From the NCBI GenBank assembly GCA_029977705.1, contig JAPOKJ010000005.1, positions 37,282 to 101,281 of the forward strand: a stretch of DNA of 64,000 bases. Direction: 5' to 3'. The first letter of the stretch is position 1. The number at the start of each line of letters is the position of its first letter. This document shows, in pieces, positions 1 to 7,965 of this stretch. Made by a program: the position numbers and the translations under genes. A model generated the notes under the pieces. That model was not told where the DNA came from, did no database searches, and was given only the letters and a program-made list of their open reading frames with translations. The DNA comes from Burkholderiales bacterium (GTDB taxonomy: Bacteria > Pseudomonadota > Gammaproteobacteria > Burkholderiales > Burkholderiaceae_E).

Positions 1-953
1 ATCCCACCGGACGCAACGACACCCGTCCGCCGCTGACCCGCGAGCAGATCGAGGAAAACGCCAAGACCTACTTCCGGCAGGCCAGCCTGGTGCTCGATGC
101 CAGCCGCACCGAGATCCGTTACAACAGCGAGTGGGGCGATGCCCTGGGCTCGCGCGGCATGATCCAGCTGGCCGCCCGCTATACGGTGGCGCGCATGCTC
201 GAGCGCGATGATTTCACCAAGCGTTATCGCGCCGGTACGCCGATTTCGGTGCACGAGTTCCTGTACCCGCTGATGCAGGGCTACGACTCGGTGGCGCTCA
301 AGAGCGACCTCGAGCTGGGCGGCACCGACCAGAAGTTCAACCTGCTGGTCGGGCGCGACCTGCAGAAGGAGTACGGCCAGGAGCCCCAGTGCATCCTGAC
401 CATGCCGCTGCTGGTCGGGCTCGACGGTGTCGAGAAGATGTCCAAGTCCAAGGGCAACTATGTCGGCATCGCGGAGTCTCCCGAGCAGATCTTCGGCAAG
501 CTGATGTCGGTCTCCGACGACCTGATGTGGAAATACTTCGAGCTGTTGTCATTCCGCAGCCTGGAGGACATCCAGGCGCTGCGGCAGGAATGCCTGAATG
601 GCCGCAATCCGCGCGATGCCAAGGTGGCGCTGGCCCAGGAACTGGTGGCGCGCTTTCACAGCCGGCAGGCCGCCGAGCAGGCGCTGGCCGATTTCGAGGC
701 CCGTTTCCGCCAGGGAGTCCTGCCCGAGGACATGCCAGAGGTCCATGTCGCCGGCGCCCCTCTGGGGGTGGCGATGCTGCTCAAGCAGGCCGGACTGGCG
801 CCCTCCACCTCGGAAGCCAACCGCAACCTCGAGCAGGGCGGCGTGCGCATCAATGGCGAGCGTGTCGAGGACAAGGCCTTGAAGCTGGAGGCCGGCAGCT
901 ATGTGGTCCAGGTCGGCAAGCGCAAGTTTGCCCGGGTACACCTGAAGGGCTGA
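1..953 (+). CDS. tyrS: Tyrosyl-tRNA synthetase, 5' end cut by window edge
   Basis: Attaches tyrosine to tRNA-Tyr in the cytoplasm. The reading frame is open from base 3, and its first residues ([20 protein letters not shown]) match the region just after the class I HIGH-type motif, so only the N-terminal part lies outside the window. Visible are the [13 protein letters not shown] tyrosine/ATP pocket, the KMSKS loop at about 434-448, and a C-terminal S4 RNA-binding domain (about 760-950) with the pattern [16 protein letters not shown]. This is the S4-containing bacterial TyrS type. The 316 visible codons fit a protein of about 400 residues. dtd follows after 14 bases, so both probably share a transcript. 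Confidence 0.97.
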   Translation, partial: PTGRNDTRPPLTREQIEENAKTYFRQASLVLDASRTEIRYNSEWGDALGSRGMIQLAARYTVARMLERDDFTKRYRAGTPISVHEFLYPLMQGYDSVALKSDLELGGTDQKFNLLVGRDLQKEYGQEPQCILTMPLLVGLDGVEKMSKSKGNYVGIAESPEQIFGKLMSVSDDLMWKYFELLSFRSLEDIQALRQECLNGRNPRDAKVALAQELVARFHSRQAAEQALADFEARFRQGVLPEDMPEVHVAGAPLGVAMLLKQAGLAPSTSEANRNLEQGGVRINGERVEDKALKLEAGSYVVQVGKRKFARVHLKG

Positions 954-967
954 TCAGTCGTGCCGCG

Positions 968-1477
968 ATGATTGCGTTCCTGCAACGGGTCAGCCACGCC
1001 CAGGTAGTGGTGGACGGGCACACGGTCGGTGCCATCGGGGCCGGCCTGATGGTGTTGCTGTGCGCCGAGCGGGAGGACGGCCTGCAAGAGGTCGGGCCAT
1101 TGCTGCGCAAGCTGGTCAATTACCGGGTCTTCCCGGATCACGGCGGCAAGATGAACCTGTCACTGCTGCAGGTGGCTGCGCAGTACACGGGTGCCGATCC
1201 CGATACCCGGCCCGGGCTGCTGCTGGTGCCCCAGTTCACGCTGGCCGCCGATACCCGATCCGGCAACCGTCCCAGTTTCACCCCGGCGGCGCCGCCTGAG
1301 CTGGGCCGCCAACTGTTTGACGCGTTTGTCTCGCAGGCGCGCGATGAGCACGGCGCGGCCCTGCGCGTGGAGACTGGCCGCTTCGGCGCCGACATGAAGG
1401 TCAGTCTGACCAACGACGGGCCGGTCAGTTTCTGGCTGCAATCGCGAAAGAGTGCCCATGTCCAAGATGCCCCATGA
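968..1477 (+). CDS. dtd: D-aminoacyl-tRNA deacylase
   Basis: Hydrolyses D-amino acids (classically D-Tyr) from mischarged tRNA, a sensible partner of the upstream tyrS. The 169-residue protein starts [11 protein letters not shown], the usual Dtd start, and ends with [10 protein letters not shown]. The two family signatures are present in altered form: [17 protein letters not shown] replaces SQFTL, and NDGPVS replaces NxGPVT. The catalytic Thr of the first motif is kept. ATG 968 was chosen because it gives the conserved N-terminus; the open frame upstream is the shadow of tyrS. The last 20 bases overlap the next gene. Confidence 0.93.
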   Translation: MIAFLQRVSHAQVVVDGHTVGAIGAGLMVLLCAEREDGLQEVGPLLRKLVNYRVFPDHGGKMNLSLLQVAAQYTGADPDTRPGLLLVPQFTLAADTRSGNRPSFTPAAPPELGRQLFDAFVSQARDEHGAALRVETGRFGADMKVSLTNDGPVSFWLQSRKSAHVQDAP

Positions 1478-2087
1478 ACTGATCCTGATCCGCCATGGCG
1501 TGACCGCCTGGAACAAGGAGCGGCGCTTCCAGGGCAGCATCGACATTCCCCTGGATGAGGAGGGCCGCGCCCAGGCGCAGGCCCTGGGCCGCTACCTGGC
1601 AGGCCAGCCTGCTCCCGACCTGCTGCTGGCCAGTGACCTGGGCCGTGCCATCGAGACTGCCCGGCCGGTCGCGCAGGCGCATGGCCTGTCGATCCAGATC
1701 GAGCCGCTTTGGCGCGAGCGTGCCTATGGCCACTTTGAGGGCAAGCGGCACGACGAACTGGAGCGTGACCATGCCGAGGCCTTCGCGCGCTGGCGCGAGC
1801 GTGATGTCGCGTTCCAGCCGCCCGGAGGCGGCGAGAGCATCGAGGTCTTCCACGATCGCGTAGGACGCGCCCTGCAGGGCTGTGCCGAGCGCTTCGGGCC
1901 CGAGGTGCGGCGCATCATGGTGGTGACCCACGGCGGCGTGCTCGGTTCGGTCTACCGCATCGCGATGGGGCTGCCGGCGCATGACCGGACCCTGGTGCCG
2001 ATCCTGAACACGGGCGTGAATCGTCTCTGGTACGGGGACGGGGGCTGGTCGGTACGGGGCTGGGGCGAGGTATTTCACCTGGACTGA
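1458..2087 (+). CDS. Histidine phosphatase family protein (phosphoglycerate mutase-like)
   Basis: A 209-residue member of the histidine phosphatase superfamily. The RHG motif with the phospho-accepting His is in [12 protein letters not shown] near the N-terminus, and the second active-site His is in [11 protein letters not shown] near residue 160. Length and motifs match the GpmB/CobC/YhfR-like group, which includes cofactor-independent mutase-like phosphatases, alpha-ribazole phosphatase and other small-molecule phosphatases; the substrate cannot be told from sequence. ATG 1458 is preferred; GTG 1452 two codons upstream is also possible. The overlap with dtd suggests translational coupling. 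Confidence 0.85.
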   Translation: MSKMPHELILIRHGVTAWNKERRFQGSIDIPLDEEGRAQAQALGRYLAGQPAPDLLLASDLGRAIETARPVAQAHGLSIQIEPLWRERAYGHFEGKRHDELERDHAEAFARWRERDVAFQPPGGGESIEVFHDRVGRALQGCAERFGPEVRRIMVVTHGGVLGSVYRIAMGLPAHDRTLVPILNTGVNRLWYGDGGWSVRGWGEVFHLD

Positions 2088-2091
2088 GGGG

Positions 2092-2119
2092 GGGCCGCAG
2101 GGGCGTTCGGCGGCCCTTT
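2092..2119 (+). terminator. Weak terminator-like hairpin after the phosphatase gene
   Basis: Arms GGGCCGC (2092-2098) and GCGGCCC (2110-2116) form a 7-bp stem followed by only three T. It may end the tyrS-dtd-phosphatase transcript, but the T tract is poor. Confidence 0.4.
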
Positions 2120-2147
2120 CAGGCCGGGGCCGCGTTGGCTGTCCTGC

Positions 2148-2365
2148 TAGAATCAGGCTCTTGCGCGACTGGCGATATCGGCCCTGCAGATCTGGCGGCG
2201 GCCTCAAGGTGAATGAGCACCGTGGAGCGCAGGCGTCCCCGTTCGGGACGTTCCCGGGGAATTTCCCCGAGCCGCGCGCCTGGGCACCGGTTGGTCAGTC
2301 CTTCGAGGCCTTTGCACGAAGCGACTGGCTGATGTCAGTCAACCCTGATCTTGGAGCCCTTCAAC
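2148..2365 (+). promoter_or_regulatory. Promoter -10 and structured 5' leader of glyA
   Basis: A -10-like hexamer TAGAAT lies at 2148-2153, giving an expected start near 2160 and a leader of about 200 nt before the glyA ATG. I see no good -35. The leader holds three hairpins: CGTCCC/GGGACG (2234-2239 with 2245-2250), CGGGG/CCCCG around AATTT (2255-2269), and a long one with CAGTC-CTTCG (2296-2305) against CGAAG-c-GACTG (2317-2327), closed by GGTTG/CAACC (2289-2293 with 2340-2344). A further CAGGCG/CGCCTG pairing (2230-2235 with 2277-2282) could enclose the first two, though it competes for two bases of the first. It does not match a riboswitch consensus that I can recall. Confidence 0.5.
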
Positions 2366-3616
2366 ATGTTTGACCGCCAATTGACGCTCGACAAGAGCGA
2401 TCCCGACCTGTGGAAGATCGTCCAGCTGGAGAACCAGCGCCAGGAAGATCACATCGAGCTGATCGCCTCGGAGAACTATGCCAGCCCCGCCGTGATGCAG
2501 GCGCAGGGCACGCAGCTGACCAACAAGTACGCCGAGGGCTACCCCGGCCGCCGTTATTACGGGGGCTGCGAGTACGTCGACATGGCCGAGCAACTGGCCA
2601 TCGATCGCCTCAAGCAGATCTATGGCGCGGATGCCGTCAACGTTCAGCCCAACTCCGGTTCGCAGGCCAACCAGGCGGTGTTCATGGCCTTTCTCAAGCC
2701 CGGTGACACCATCCTGGGCATGAGCCTGGCCGAGGGGGGTCACCTGACCCATGGCATGCCACTGAACATGTCGGGCAAGTGGTTCAACGTGGTGTCGTAC
2801 GGCCTGGACGCGAGCGAGGCGATCGACTACGACGCGATGGAGCGCCAGGCGCGCGAGCACAAGCCGAAGCTGATCATCGCCGGCGCCTCGGCCTACAGCC
2901 TGCGCATTGATTTCGAGCGCTTTGCGCGGGTGGCCCGCGAGATCGGCGCGATCTTCATGGTCGACATGGCCCATTACGCCGGCCTGATCGCTGCCGGCGT
3001 CTATCCGAACCCGGTGCCCCATGCCGATGTGGTCACTTCGACCACCCACAAGAGCCTGCGCGGCCCGCGGGGCGGCATCATCATGATGAAAGCCGCCCAC
3101 GAGAAGTCGATCAATTCGGCGGTCTTCCCGGGCTTGCAGGGTGGTCCCCTGATGCATGTCATCGCCGGCAAGGCCGCCGCCTTTGGTGAGGCCCTGAAGC
3201 CTGGCTTCAAGGAATATCAGCAACAGGTGGTGGACAACGCGCGGGTGCTGGCCGAGACGCTGATCAAGCGCGGCCTGCGCATCGTGTCGGGGCGCACCGA
3301 GAGCCATGTAATGCTGGTTGACCTGCGCGCCAAGAAGATCACCGGCAAGGATGCCGAGCGCATCCTGGGTGAGGCCCACATGACCTGCAACAAGAACGCC
3401 ATCCCCAATGATCCGGAAAAGCCCATGGTCACCAGCGGCATCCGGTTGGGCTCGCCGGCCTTCACCACGCGCGGTTTCAAGCAGGCGGAGGCCGAGCAGG
3501 TCGCCCACCTGATCGCCGACGTGCTCGACAACCCGAACAGTGCCGAGAACATTGCGGCGGTGCGGGCCAAGGTGGCGGCGCTGACGGCGCGTTTCCCGGT
3601 CTACGGCAGCCGCTGA
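2366..3616 (+). CDS. glyA: Serine hydroxymethyltransferase
   Basis: PLP enzyme interconverting serine and glycine with tetrahydrofolate, the main cellular source of one-carbon units. The 416-residue protein has the family N-terminus ([14 protein letters not shown]), the [15 protein letters not shown] motif, the folate-site GGHLTHG and the PLP lysine in [17 protein letters not shown] 2366 is preceded by TTGGAG at 2351-2356; a TTG five codons earlier is in frame but overlaps that ribosome-binding site. It heads a run glyA-nrdR-ribD. It is preceded by a long, foldable leader, which suggests post-initiation control. Confidence 0.98.
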   Translation: MFDRQLTLDKSDPDLWKIVQLENQRQEDHIELIASENYASPAVMQAQGTQLTNKYAEGYPGRRYYGGCEYVDMAEQLAIDRLKQIYGADAVNVQPNSGSQANQAVFMAFLKPGDTILGMSLAEGGHLTHGMPLNMSGKWFNVVSYGLDASEAIDYDAMERQAREHKPKLIIAGASAYSLRIDFERFARVAREIGAIFMVDMAHYAGLIAAGVYPNPVPHADVVTSTTHKSLRGPRGGIIMMKAAHEKSINSAVFPGLQGGPLMHVIAGKAAAFGEALKPGFKEYQQQVVDNARVLAETLIKRGLRIVSGRTESHVMLVDLRAKKITGKDAERILGEAHMTCNKNAIPNDPEKPMVTSGIRLGSPAFTTRGFKQAEAEQVAHLIADVLDNPNSAENIAAVRAKVAALTARFPVYGSR

Positions 3617-3626
3617 GGTCGGGGCT

Positions 3627-4121
3627 GTGCGCTGCCCCTTCTGCGATCACGCCGACACCCAGGTCATCGAGACCCGAGAGTCTGATGAGGGCGACGCCAT
3701 CCGGCGTCGCCGCCGTTGTTTCCAGTGCGACAAGCGCTTTACCACCTATGAGCGCGTCGAACTGTCGTTGCCGGCGGTCGTCAAGAAGAACGGTTCGCGG
3801 GTGGAGTTCGACCGGCGCAAGCTGCGTGGGTCGGTGGCCCTGGCCCTGCGCAAGCGGCCGGTACCGGCTGAAAGCGTCGACGCTGCGATCCATCGCATCG
3901 AGGAAAAGCTGCTCAGCCTGGGGCTGCGCGAGGTGGGTTCCGAGAAGATCGGCGAGTTGGTGATGCGCGAGCTCAAGAAGCTCGACAAGATTGCCTATGT
4001 GCGTTTTGCCTCGGTGTACCGCAGCTTTGCGGACATCGACGAATTCGCGGATGTGATCAACGAAGTCTCGCCCAAGGGCAGCGCTCGCACAGCCACCACC
4101 AAACCCCGGCCGCGGCGCTGA
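3627..4121 (+). CDS. nrdR: Transcriptional repressor NrdR
   Basis: Zinc-ribbon/ATP-cone repressor of ribonucleotide reductase operons, sensing dATP/ATP. The 164-residue protein starts at GTG 3627, giving [17 protein letters not shown]. The four zinc-binding Cys (CPFC and the CFQCDKRF pair) are in the first 35 residues, followed by the ATP-cone domain (about 50-140, [16 protein letters not shown]). It lies 10 bases after glyA and before ribD. The glyA-nrdR-rib gene order is common in proteobacteria, where nrdR often precedes ribD. Confidence 0.96.
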   Translation: MRCPFCDHADTQVIETRESDEGDAIRRRRRCFQCDKRFTTYERVELSLPAVVKKNGSRVEFDRRKLRGSVALALRKRPVPAESVDAAIHRIEEKLLSLGLREVGSEKIGELVMRELKKLDKIAYVRFASVYRSFADIDEFADVINEVSPKGSARTATTKPRPRR

Positions 4122-4136
4122 AGGCCTTCGCCGACC

Positions 4137-5282
4137 ATGTTCAGCGACGCCGATCACCGCTTCATGAGCCGGGCGCTCGAACTGGCCGCCAAGGGCCTGT
4201 TCACGACCACGCCGAATCCCCGCGTCGGCTGTGTCATCGTCAAGGACGGCCAGGTGGTGGCCGAGGGCTGGCACCGGCGTGCCGGCGAGCCGCATGCCGA
4301 GGCGCTGGCACTGGCCCAGGCTGGCGGCGCGGCGCGCGGTGCCACCGTCTACGTCACGCTCGAGCCCTGTGCCCACACCGGGCGCACGCCGCCGTGCGCC
4401 GATGCCCTGGTCCAGGCCCGCGTCGGCCGCGTGATCGCCGCCATGGAGGACCCCAACCCCCAGGTGGCCGGCCGTGGCCTGGAGCGCCTCAGGGCCGCCG
4501 GCATCGATGTGCGCTGTGGCCTGCTGGGAGATCGGGCCCTCGAGTTGAATGTCGGATTTGTGTCGCGCATGTCGCGGGGACGGCCCTGGGTGCGCATGAA
4601 GATCGCGGCTTCGCTCGATGGCATGACTGCGCTGTCTGATGGCAGCAGCCAATGGATCACCGGCGAGGCAGCGCGCGCCGATGGCCATGCCTGGCGGGCG
4701 CGCGCCTGTGCGGTGCTGACCGGCATCGGCACGGTGCGGACTGATGACCCGACCATGAATGTGCGGTCGGTGCCGACCACACGCCAGCCCTTGCGCATCG
4801 TCATCGATTCGCGCCTGGAGATCGATCGCGGGGCCCGCATCCTGCAGGCGGCCGATGATGCCGGCGCCACCCTGCTGCTGGCCGGGCTGGGGCCCGACGG
4901 GCAGCCGCCAGCCGAGGCCTTGGCCCGCGCCCGGGGCCTGGAGGTGCAGTGGGTGCCTTGCGATGACCGTGGCAAGAACGACCTGGCGGCGGCGCTGCAG
5001 TTGCTCGGAGCCCGGGGGCTGAACGAGATTCATGTCGAGGCTGGCTACAAGCTCAATGGCTCGTTGCTGCGTGCCGGACTGGTCGATGAGTTGCTCGTCT
5101 ACATCGCGCCGCGCCTGCTCGGGCAGGGTCAGGGGATGGCCGACATCGGTTCGCTCACGAGCCTGTCGCAGTCCATCGACTTTGATGTCTCGGAAATGAA
5201 ACAACTGGGTCCCGACCTGCGATTGCGCCTGCTCCGGCGCGCGCCAGTCATGTCAGCCACGACCTTATCCGGTACACTATAG
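4137..5282 (+). CDS. ribD: Bifunctional pyrimidine deaminase / reductase RibD
   Basis: Catalyses steps two and three of riboflavin synthesis: deamination of the pyrimidine and reduction of the ribosyl side chain. The N-terminal deaminase domain (about 1-145) shows the zinc ligands HAEA and PCAHTGRTPPC. The C-terminal RibD reductase domain (about 150-370) contains KIAASLDGM and the VEAGYKLNGSLL pocket. At 381 residues the length is normal. It is followed at once by the PEP-CTERM-type gene, whose start lies 87 bases downstream, and then by ribE, so the riboflavin cluster is interrupted. Confidence 0.96.
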   Translation: MFSDADHRFMSRALELAAKGLFTTTPNPRVGCVIVKDGQVVAEGWHRRAGEPHAEALALAQAGGAARGATVYVTLEPCAHTGRTPPCADALVQARVGRVIAAMEDPNPQVAGRGLERLRAAGIDVRCGLLGDRALELNVGFVSRMSRGRPWVRMKIAASLDGMTALSDGSSQWITGEAARADGHAWRARACAVLTGIGTVRTDDPTMNVRSVPTTRQPLRIVIDSRLEIDRGARILQAADDAGATLLLAGLGPDGQPPAEALARARGLEVQWVPCDDRGKNDLAAALQLLGARGLNEIHVEAGYKLNGSLLRAGLVDELLVYIAPRLLGQGQGMADIGSLTSLSQSIDFDVSEMKQLGPDLRLRLLRRAPVMSATTLSGTL

Positions 5283-5369
5283 GTGGCACAGAAAAACGTG
5301 GACGACACTACCTGGCTGGGTGTTGTCCGCTGCCAAATCATTGGCCGTGCCTCTGACCTAGGAGGTTTT
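5283..5369 (+). promoter_or_regulatory. Short leader with stem-loop before the PEP-CTERM gene
   Basis: Between the ribD stop and GTG 5370 there is a 9-bp stem GGACGACAC (5300-5308) with GTGTTGTCC (5320-5328, one G-U pair), extended by TGGCA/TGCCA (5284-5288 with 5331-5335). A -10-like TACACT/CACTAT sits at 5273-5280, at the very end of ribD. The gene may therefore have its own promoter and a structured leader; no T tract follows, so a terminator is unlikely. Confidence 0.35.
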
Positions 5370-6101
5370 GTGTATCGCTCTTTGCAACTTCTTGTTGCGG
5401 CCGGCATGCTCGCCGGTTCGCTTTTGCTGGTACCGTCTGGCGATGCCCAGGCGGGCGTCATCACGATCGTCCTCGACGATTTCAACGGCTCGGCGCTGGC
5501 CACTCCCGGCGTCTCCGGCATCACGGTGCTGGGCAACCCCGATGGCCGCACGCCGCCGATCACGGCCACGCCCTCTGCAGGCGTGTTCGCCATCGATCTG
5601 GGCACCAACGTGTCCGGCTCGGTCAGCCTGACCTACGGAACGGTCAACCTGCCCGACTTTGCCACCCAGGGCAAGGTCAGCTATCGCGTCACTTTCAGCA
5701 ACATCGGCAACGATCCCTCGACCGTCTCGGGTGTGGCCGGCAACAACACGGTGACGGTCAGCGGCGGTGTGCCCAACACCTTCCCCTCGTTGCCCAACCT
5801 GGTCTTCCCGACCGGCGTTACGGCCGATTCGCTCTTTACCGGCGGCCTTTTGCAGGTGGTGTTCGCCTCGGCGGGCAGCCGCTCCTGGGACATGTCGATC
5901 GACCAGCTAGAACTGTCCTTCCAGTGCGCCAACCTGGCAGACCAGCGTTATGACGTGACCGGTTCGCCCTCGGCACCGGTGTCGGGCCTGTCGGCCTATC
6001 TCAATGGGGCGCCGACCTCCTGCCAGGTGCCCATTCCCTCCAGCGCTTTCCTGCTGGCGGCCGGCCTGCTGCCGTTGGCCCTGCTGCGCCGGCGTCGCTG
6101 A
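5370..6101 (+). CDS. PEP-CTERM-type sorted exported protein
   Basis: A 243-residue exported protein of unknown function. GTG 5370 is chosen because GGAGG lies at 5361-5365 just upstream; the frame is open back to 5283 but has no better start. Residues 1-28 form a signal peptide (hydrophobic stretch ending SGDAQA). The body is Gly/Ser/Thr/Val-rich and probably beta-structured. The C-terminus is tripartite: VPIPSS, a hydrophobic helix (AFLLAAGLLPLALL) and RRRR, the layout of exosortase-processed PEP-CTERM proteins. Two Cys near the end (FQCANL, TSCQVP) could form a disulfide. No exosortase is in the window. It sits between ribD and ribE without any functional link to riboflavin that I can see. 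Confidence 0.8.
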   Translation: MYRSLQLLVAAGMLAGSLLLVPSGDAQAGVITIVLDDFNGSALATPGVSGITVLGNPDGRTPPITATPSAGVFAIDLGTNVSGSVSLTYGTVNLPDFATQGKVSYRVTFSNIGNDPSTVSGVAGNNTVTVSGGVPNTFPSLPNLVFPTGVTADSLFTGGLLQVVFASAGSRSWDMSIDQLELSFQCANLADQRYDVTGSPSAPVSGLSAYLNGAPTSCQVPIPSSAFLLAAGLLPLALLRRRR

Positions 6102-6121
6102 TCTCCCGTCCGGCCGCTGTC

Positions 6122-6730
6122 ATGTTCACGGGCATTGTCAGCGCGGTCGGGCGCATCGAATCGGTCAAGCCCCTGGGTGATGCCGCCGCTGGTGTGCGTC
6201 TGACGGTGCATGCCGGGTCCCTCGGCCTCGCTGATGTGGTTCCGGGCGACAGCATCTGCATCCAGGGCGCCTGCATGACCGCCGTGACGGTCGAGGGCGA
6301 GCGTTTTGCGGTCGATGTCTCGCGCGAGAGCCTGTCATTGACCGCCGGGCTTGATCAGCCGGGCGAGGTCAACCTCGAGAAGGCTCTGACCCTGGCCACT
6401 CGCCTGGGCGGCCATCTGGTCAGCGGGCATGTCGATGGCCTGGGAACAGTGCGGCGCTTCGAGGCGGTCGGCGAAAGCTGGTTGCTCGAGATCGCAGCAC
6501 CACGGGCCCTGGCCCGCTATTTTGCCTACAAGGGATCGGTGACCGTCAACGGCGTCAGCCTGACCGTGAACCAGGTGAGCGACGAGCCGCAGGCTGTCGT
6601 CTTTCGCATCAACCTGATTCCGCATACGGTCCAGGTCACCACGCTCAAGCATCTGCAGGCCGGTTCGGCCGTCAACCTTGAAATCGATCTGATTGCGCGC
6701 TACGTCGAGCGCATGATGTCGGCCGGCTAG
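6122..6730 (+). CDS. ribE: Riboflavin synthase alpha subunit
   Basis: Dismutates two 6,7-dimethyl-8-ribityllumazine molecules to riboflavin, the last step of the pathway. The protein has 202 residues with two lumazine-binding repeats. Repeat one begins MFTGIVSAVGRIES and contains SICIQGACMT; repeat two begins about residue 98 (GHLVSGHVDGLG) and contains KGSVTVNGVSLTVN. Its stop codon lies in the sequence CTAG, which also supplies the stop of convergent ackA, so the two genes overlap by three bases and no terminator can lie between them. Confidence 0.97.
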   Translation: MFTGIVSAVGRIESVKPLGDAAAGVRLTVHAGSLGLADVVPGDSICIQGACMTAVTVEGERFAVDVSRESLSLTAGLDQPGEVNLEKALTLATRLGGHLVSGHVDGLGTVRRFEAVGESWLLEIAAPRALARYFAYKGSVTVNGVSLTVNQVSDEPQAVVFRINLIPHTVQVTTLKHLQAGSAVNLEIDLIARYVERMMSAG

Positions 6731-7932
6731 CCTGCCGCGGCCGCCAGCAGGGCGGCGGCCTGTTGCGCGGCGATGCTGCCTTCATCCGTGGGAATCACCC
6801 AGACCTCCACCCGGCTGTCCGCGCTGTGAATGGCGCGCGCTGATTGATCCTGGGCGGCGGCATTGGCCTGCGGGTCCAGTCGCACCCCCAGATAGGCCAG
6901 GCTGGTGCCGACCTCGGCGCGCAGCAAGGCATCGTGTTCCCCGATGCCGCCTGAGAAGGCCAGCACCTCCAGACCGCCGAGACAGGCGGTCATCGCGCCG
7001 GCCTCGCGTATGACGCGGTAGGTGAATTGTGCGATGGCGTTGCGTGCGGCAGGGGTGTCGGCAGCGCGCAGCCGGCGCATGTCGGCGGACAGTCCGGAAA
7101 CACCGAGCAGGCCGCTGCGCCGGTACAGCAGGTCCTCGATCCTGGCGTGATCCCAGCCCTGCTCGAGCAGATACAGCAGGATGCCGGGATCAATGCTGCC
7201 GCTGCGCGTGCCCATCATCAGTCCATCCAGCGCCGAGAAACCCATGGTCGTGGCCTGGCTGCGGCCCTCGAGGGCCGCGCACAGGCTGGCACCGTTGCCC
7301 AGATGGGCCATCAGCACACGCTGGCCCGCCCGGCTGCTCAGCTGCTGCAACTGCTGCATGATGAATTCATAGGACAGCCCGTGAAAGCCAAAGCGGCGCA
7401 GGCCCTGGCGGGTCAGCTCCTCGGGCAGGGCATAGCTCCAGGCGGTCTCGGGCAGGCTGGCGTGAAAGGCCGTGTCGAAGCAGGCCACCTGCGGCACCTG
7501 CGGGAAGGCGGCCAGACAGGCCTTGATGCCGGCGATGTTGTGGGGTTGGTGCAGGGGGGCCAGCGAGCACAGTCCGGTCAGGCCACGCAAGACCTTGTCA
7601 TCGACCCTGACCGGCGAGCGGTACAACAGCCCGCCGTGGACGACGCGGTGGGCAATGGCCTGCAAGGCGGGCATCGCCGGATCGTGCAACAGCTGGCCCA
7701 GTTGCGTCAGCGCGCGGGCAAAGCCCTGCCGAGCATCGGACGGAGCGGCGCCGGCCTGAAGATCGACCTCGCAAGGCCGGCCTGCCGCGCTCCAGCGCAT
7801 ACGGGCATGTCCGCCCGGCTCCAGACCTTCGGCCTGACCGCTGAGCAGTCCGGTGCGCTGCGGGCTGACGCCGGGCTCATGCAGCGAGAACTTGAGGCTG
7901 GAGGAACCGGCATTGACGGCGAGGATGGCCAT
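6727..7932 (-). CDS. ackA: Acetate kinase
   Basis: Interconverts acetyl phosphate + ADP and acetate + ATP. The 401-residue protein carries the ASKHA signatures ILAVNAGSSSLKFSLH at the N-terminus, HRVVHGG, and GTRSGSIDPGI in the middle, and FSGGIGEH near residue 330. No phosphotransacetylase gene is beside it. It is the last gene of a run leuA-Bug receptor-ackA with 33 bases to the receptor gene, so it probably shares the leuA transcript. Confidence 0.96.
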   Translation of the reverse strand: MAILAVNAGSSSLKFSLHEPGVSPQRTGLLSGQAEGLEPGGHARMRWSAAGRPCEVDLQAGAAPSDARQGFARALTQLGQLLHDPAMPALQAIAHRVVHGGLLYRSPVRVDDKVLRGLTGLCSLAPLHQPHNIAGIKACLAAFPQVPQVACFDTAFHASLPETAWSYALPEELTRQGLRRFGFHGLSYEFIMQQLQQLSSRAGQRVLMAHLGNGASLCAALEGRSQATTMGFSALDGLMMGTRSGSIDPGILLYLLEQGWDHARIEDLLYRRSGLLGVSGLSADMRRLRAADTPAARNAIAQFTYRVIREAGAMTACLGGLEVLAFSGGIGEHDALLRAEVGTSLAYLGVRLDPQANAAAQDQSARAIHSADSRVEVWVIPTDEGSIAAQQAAALLAAAAG

Positions 7933-7965
7933 GGCGGGATGGTCGCAGTGTTGCTGGCCGCCGGG

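Noticed and set aside
2160..2365. glyA leader as glycine or guanidine riboswitch
   Set aside because: The conserved core motifs of those classes are not visible; only generic hairpins can be supported.
3477..5204. 575-codon minus-strand frame antisense to nrdR and ribD
   Set aside because: Composition typical of antisense frames; both plus-strand genes are well supported.
5284..5300. TGGCAC before the PEP-CTERM gene as a sigma54 promoter, attractive because exosortase systems are often RpoN-dependent
   Set aside because: The -12 TTGC element is missing at the required distance.
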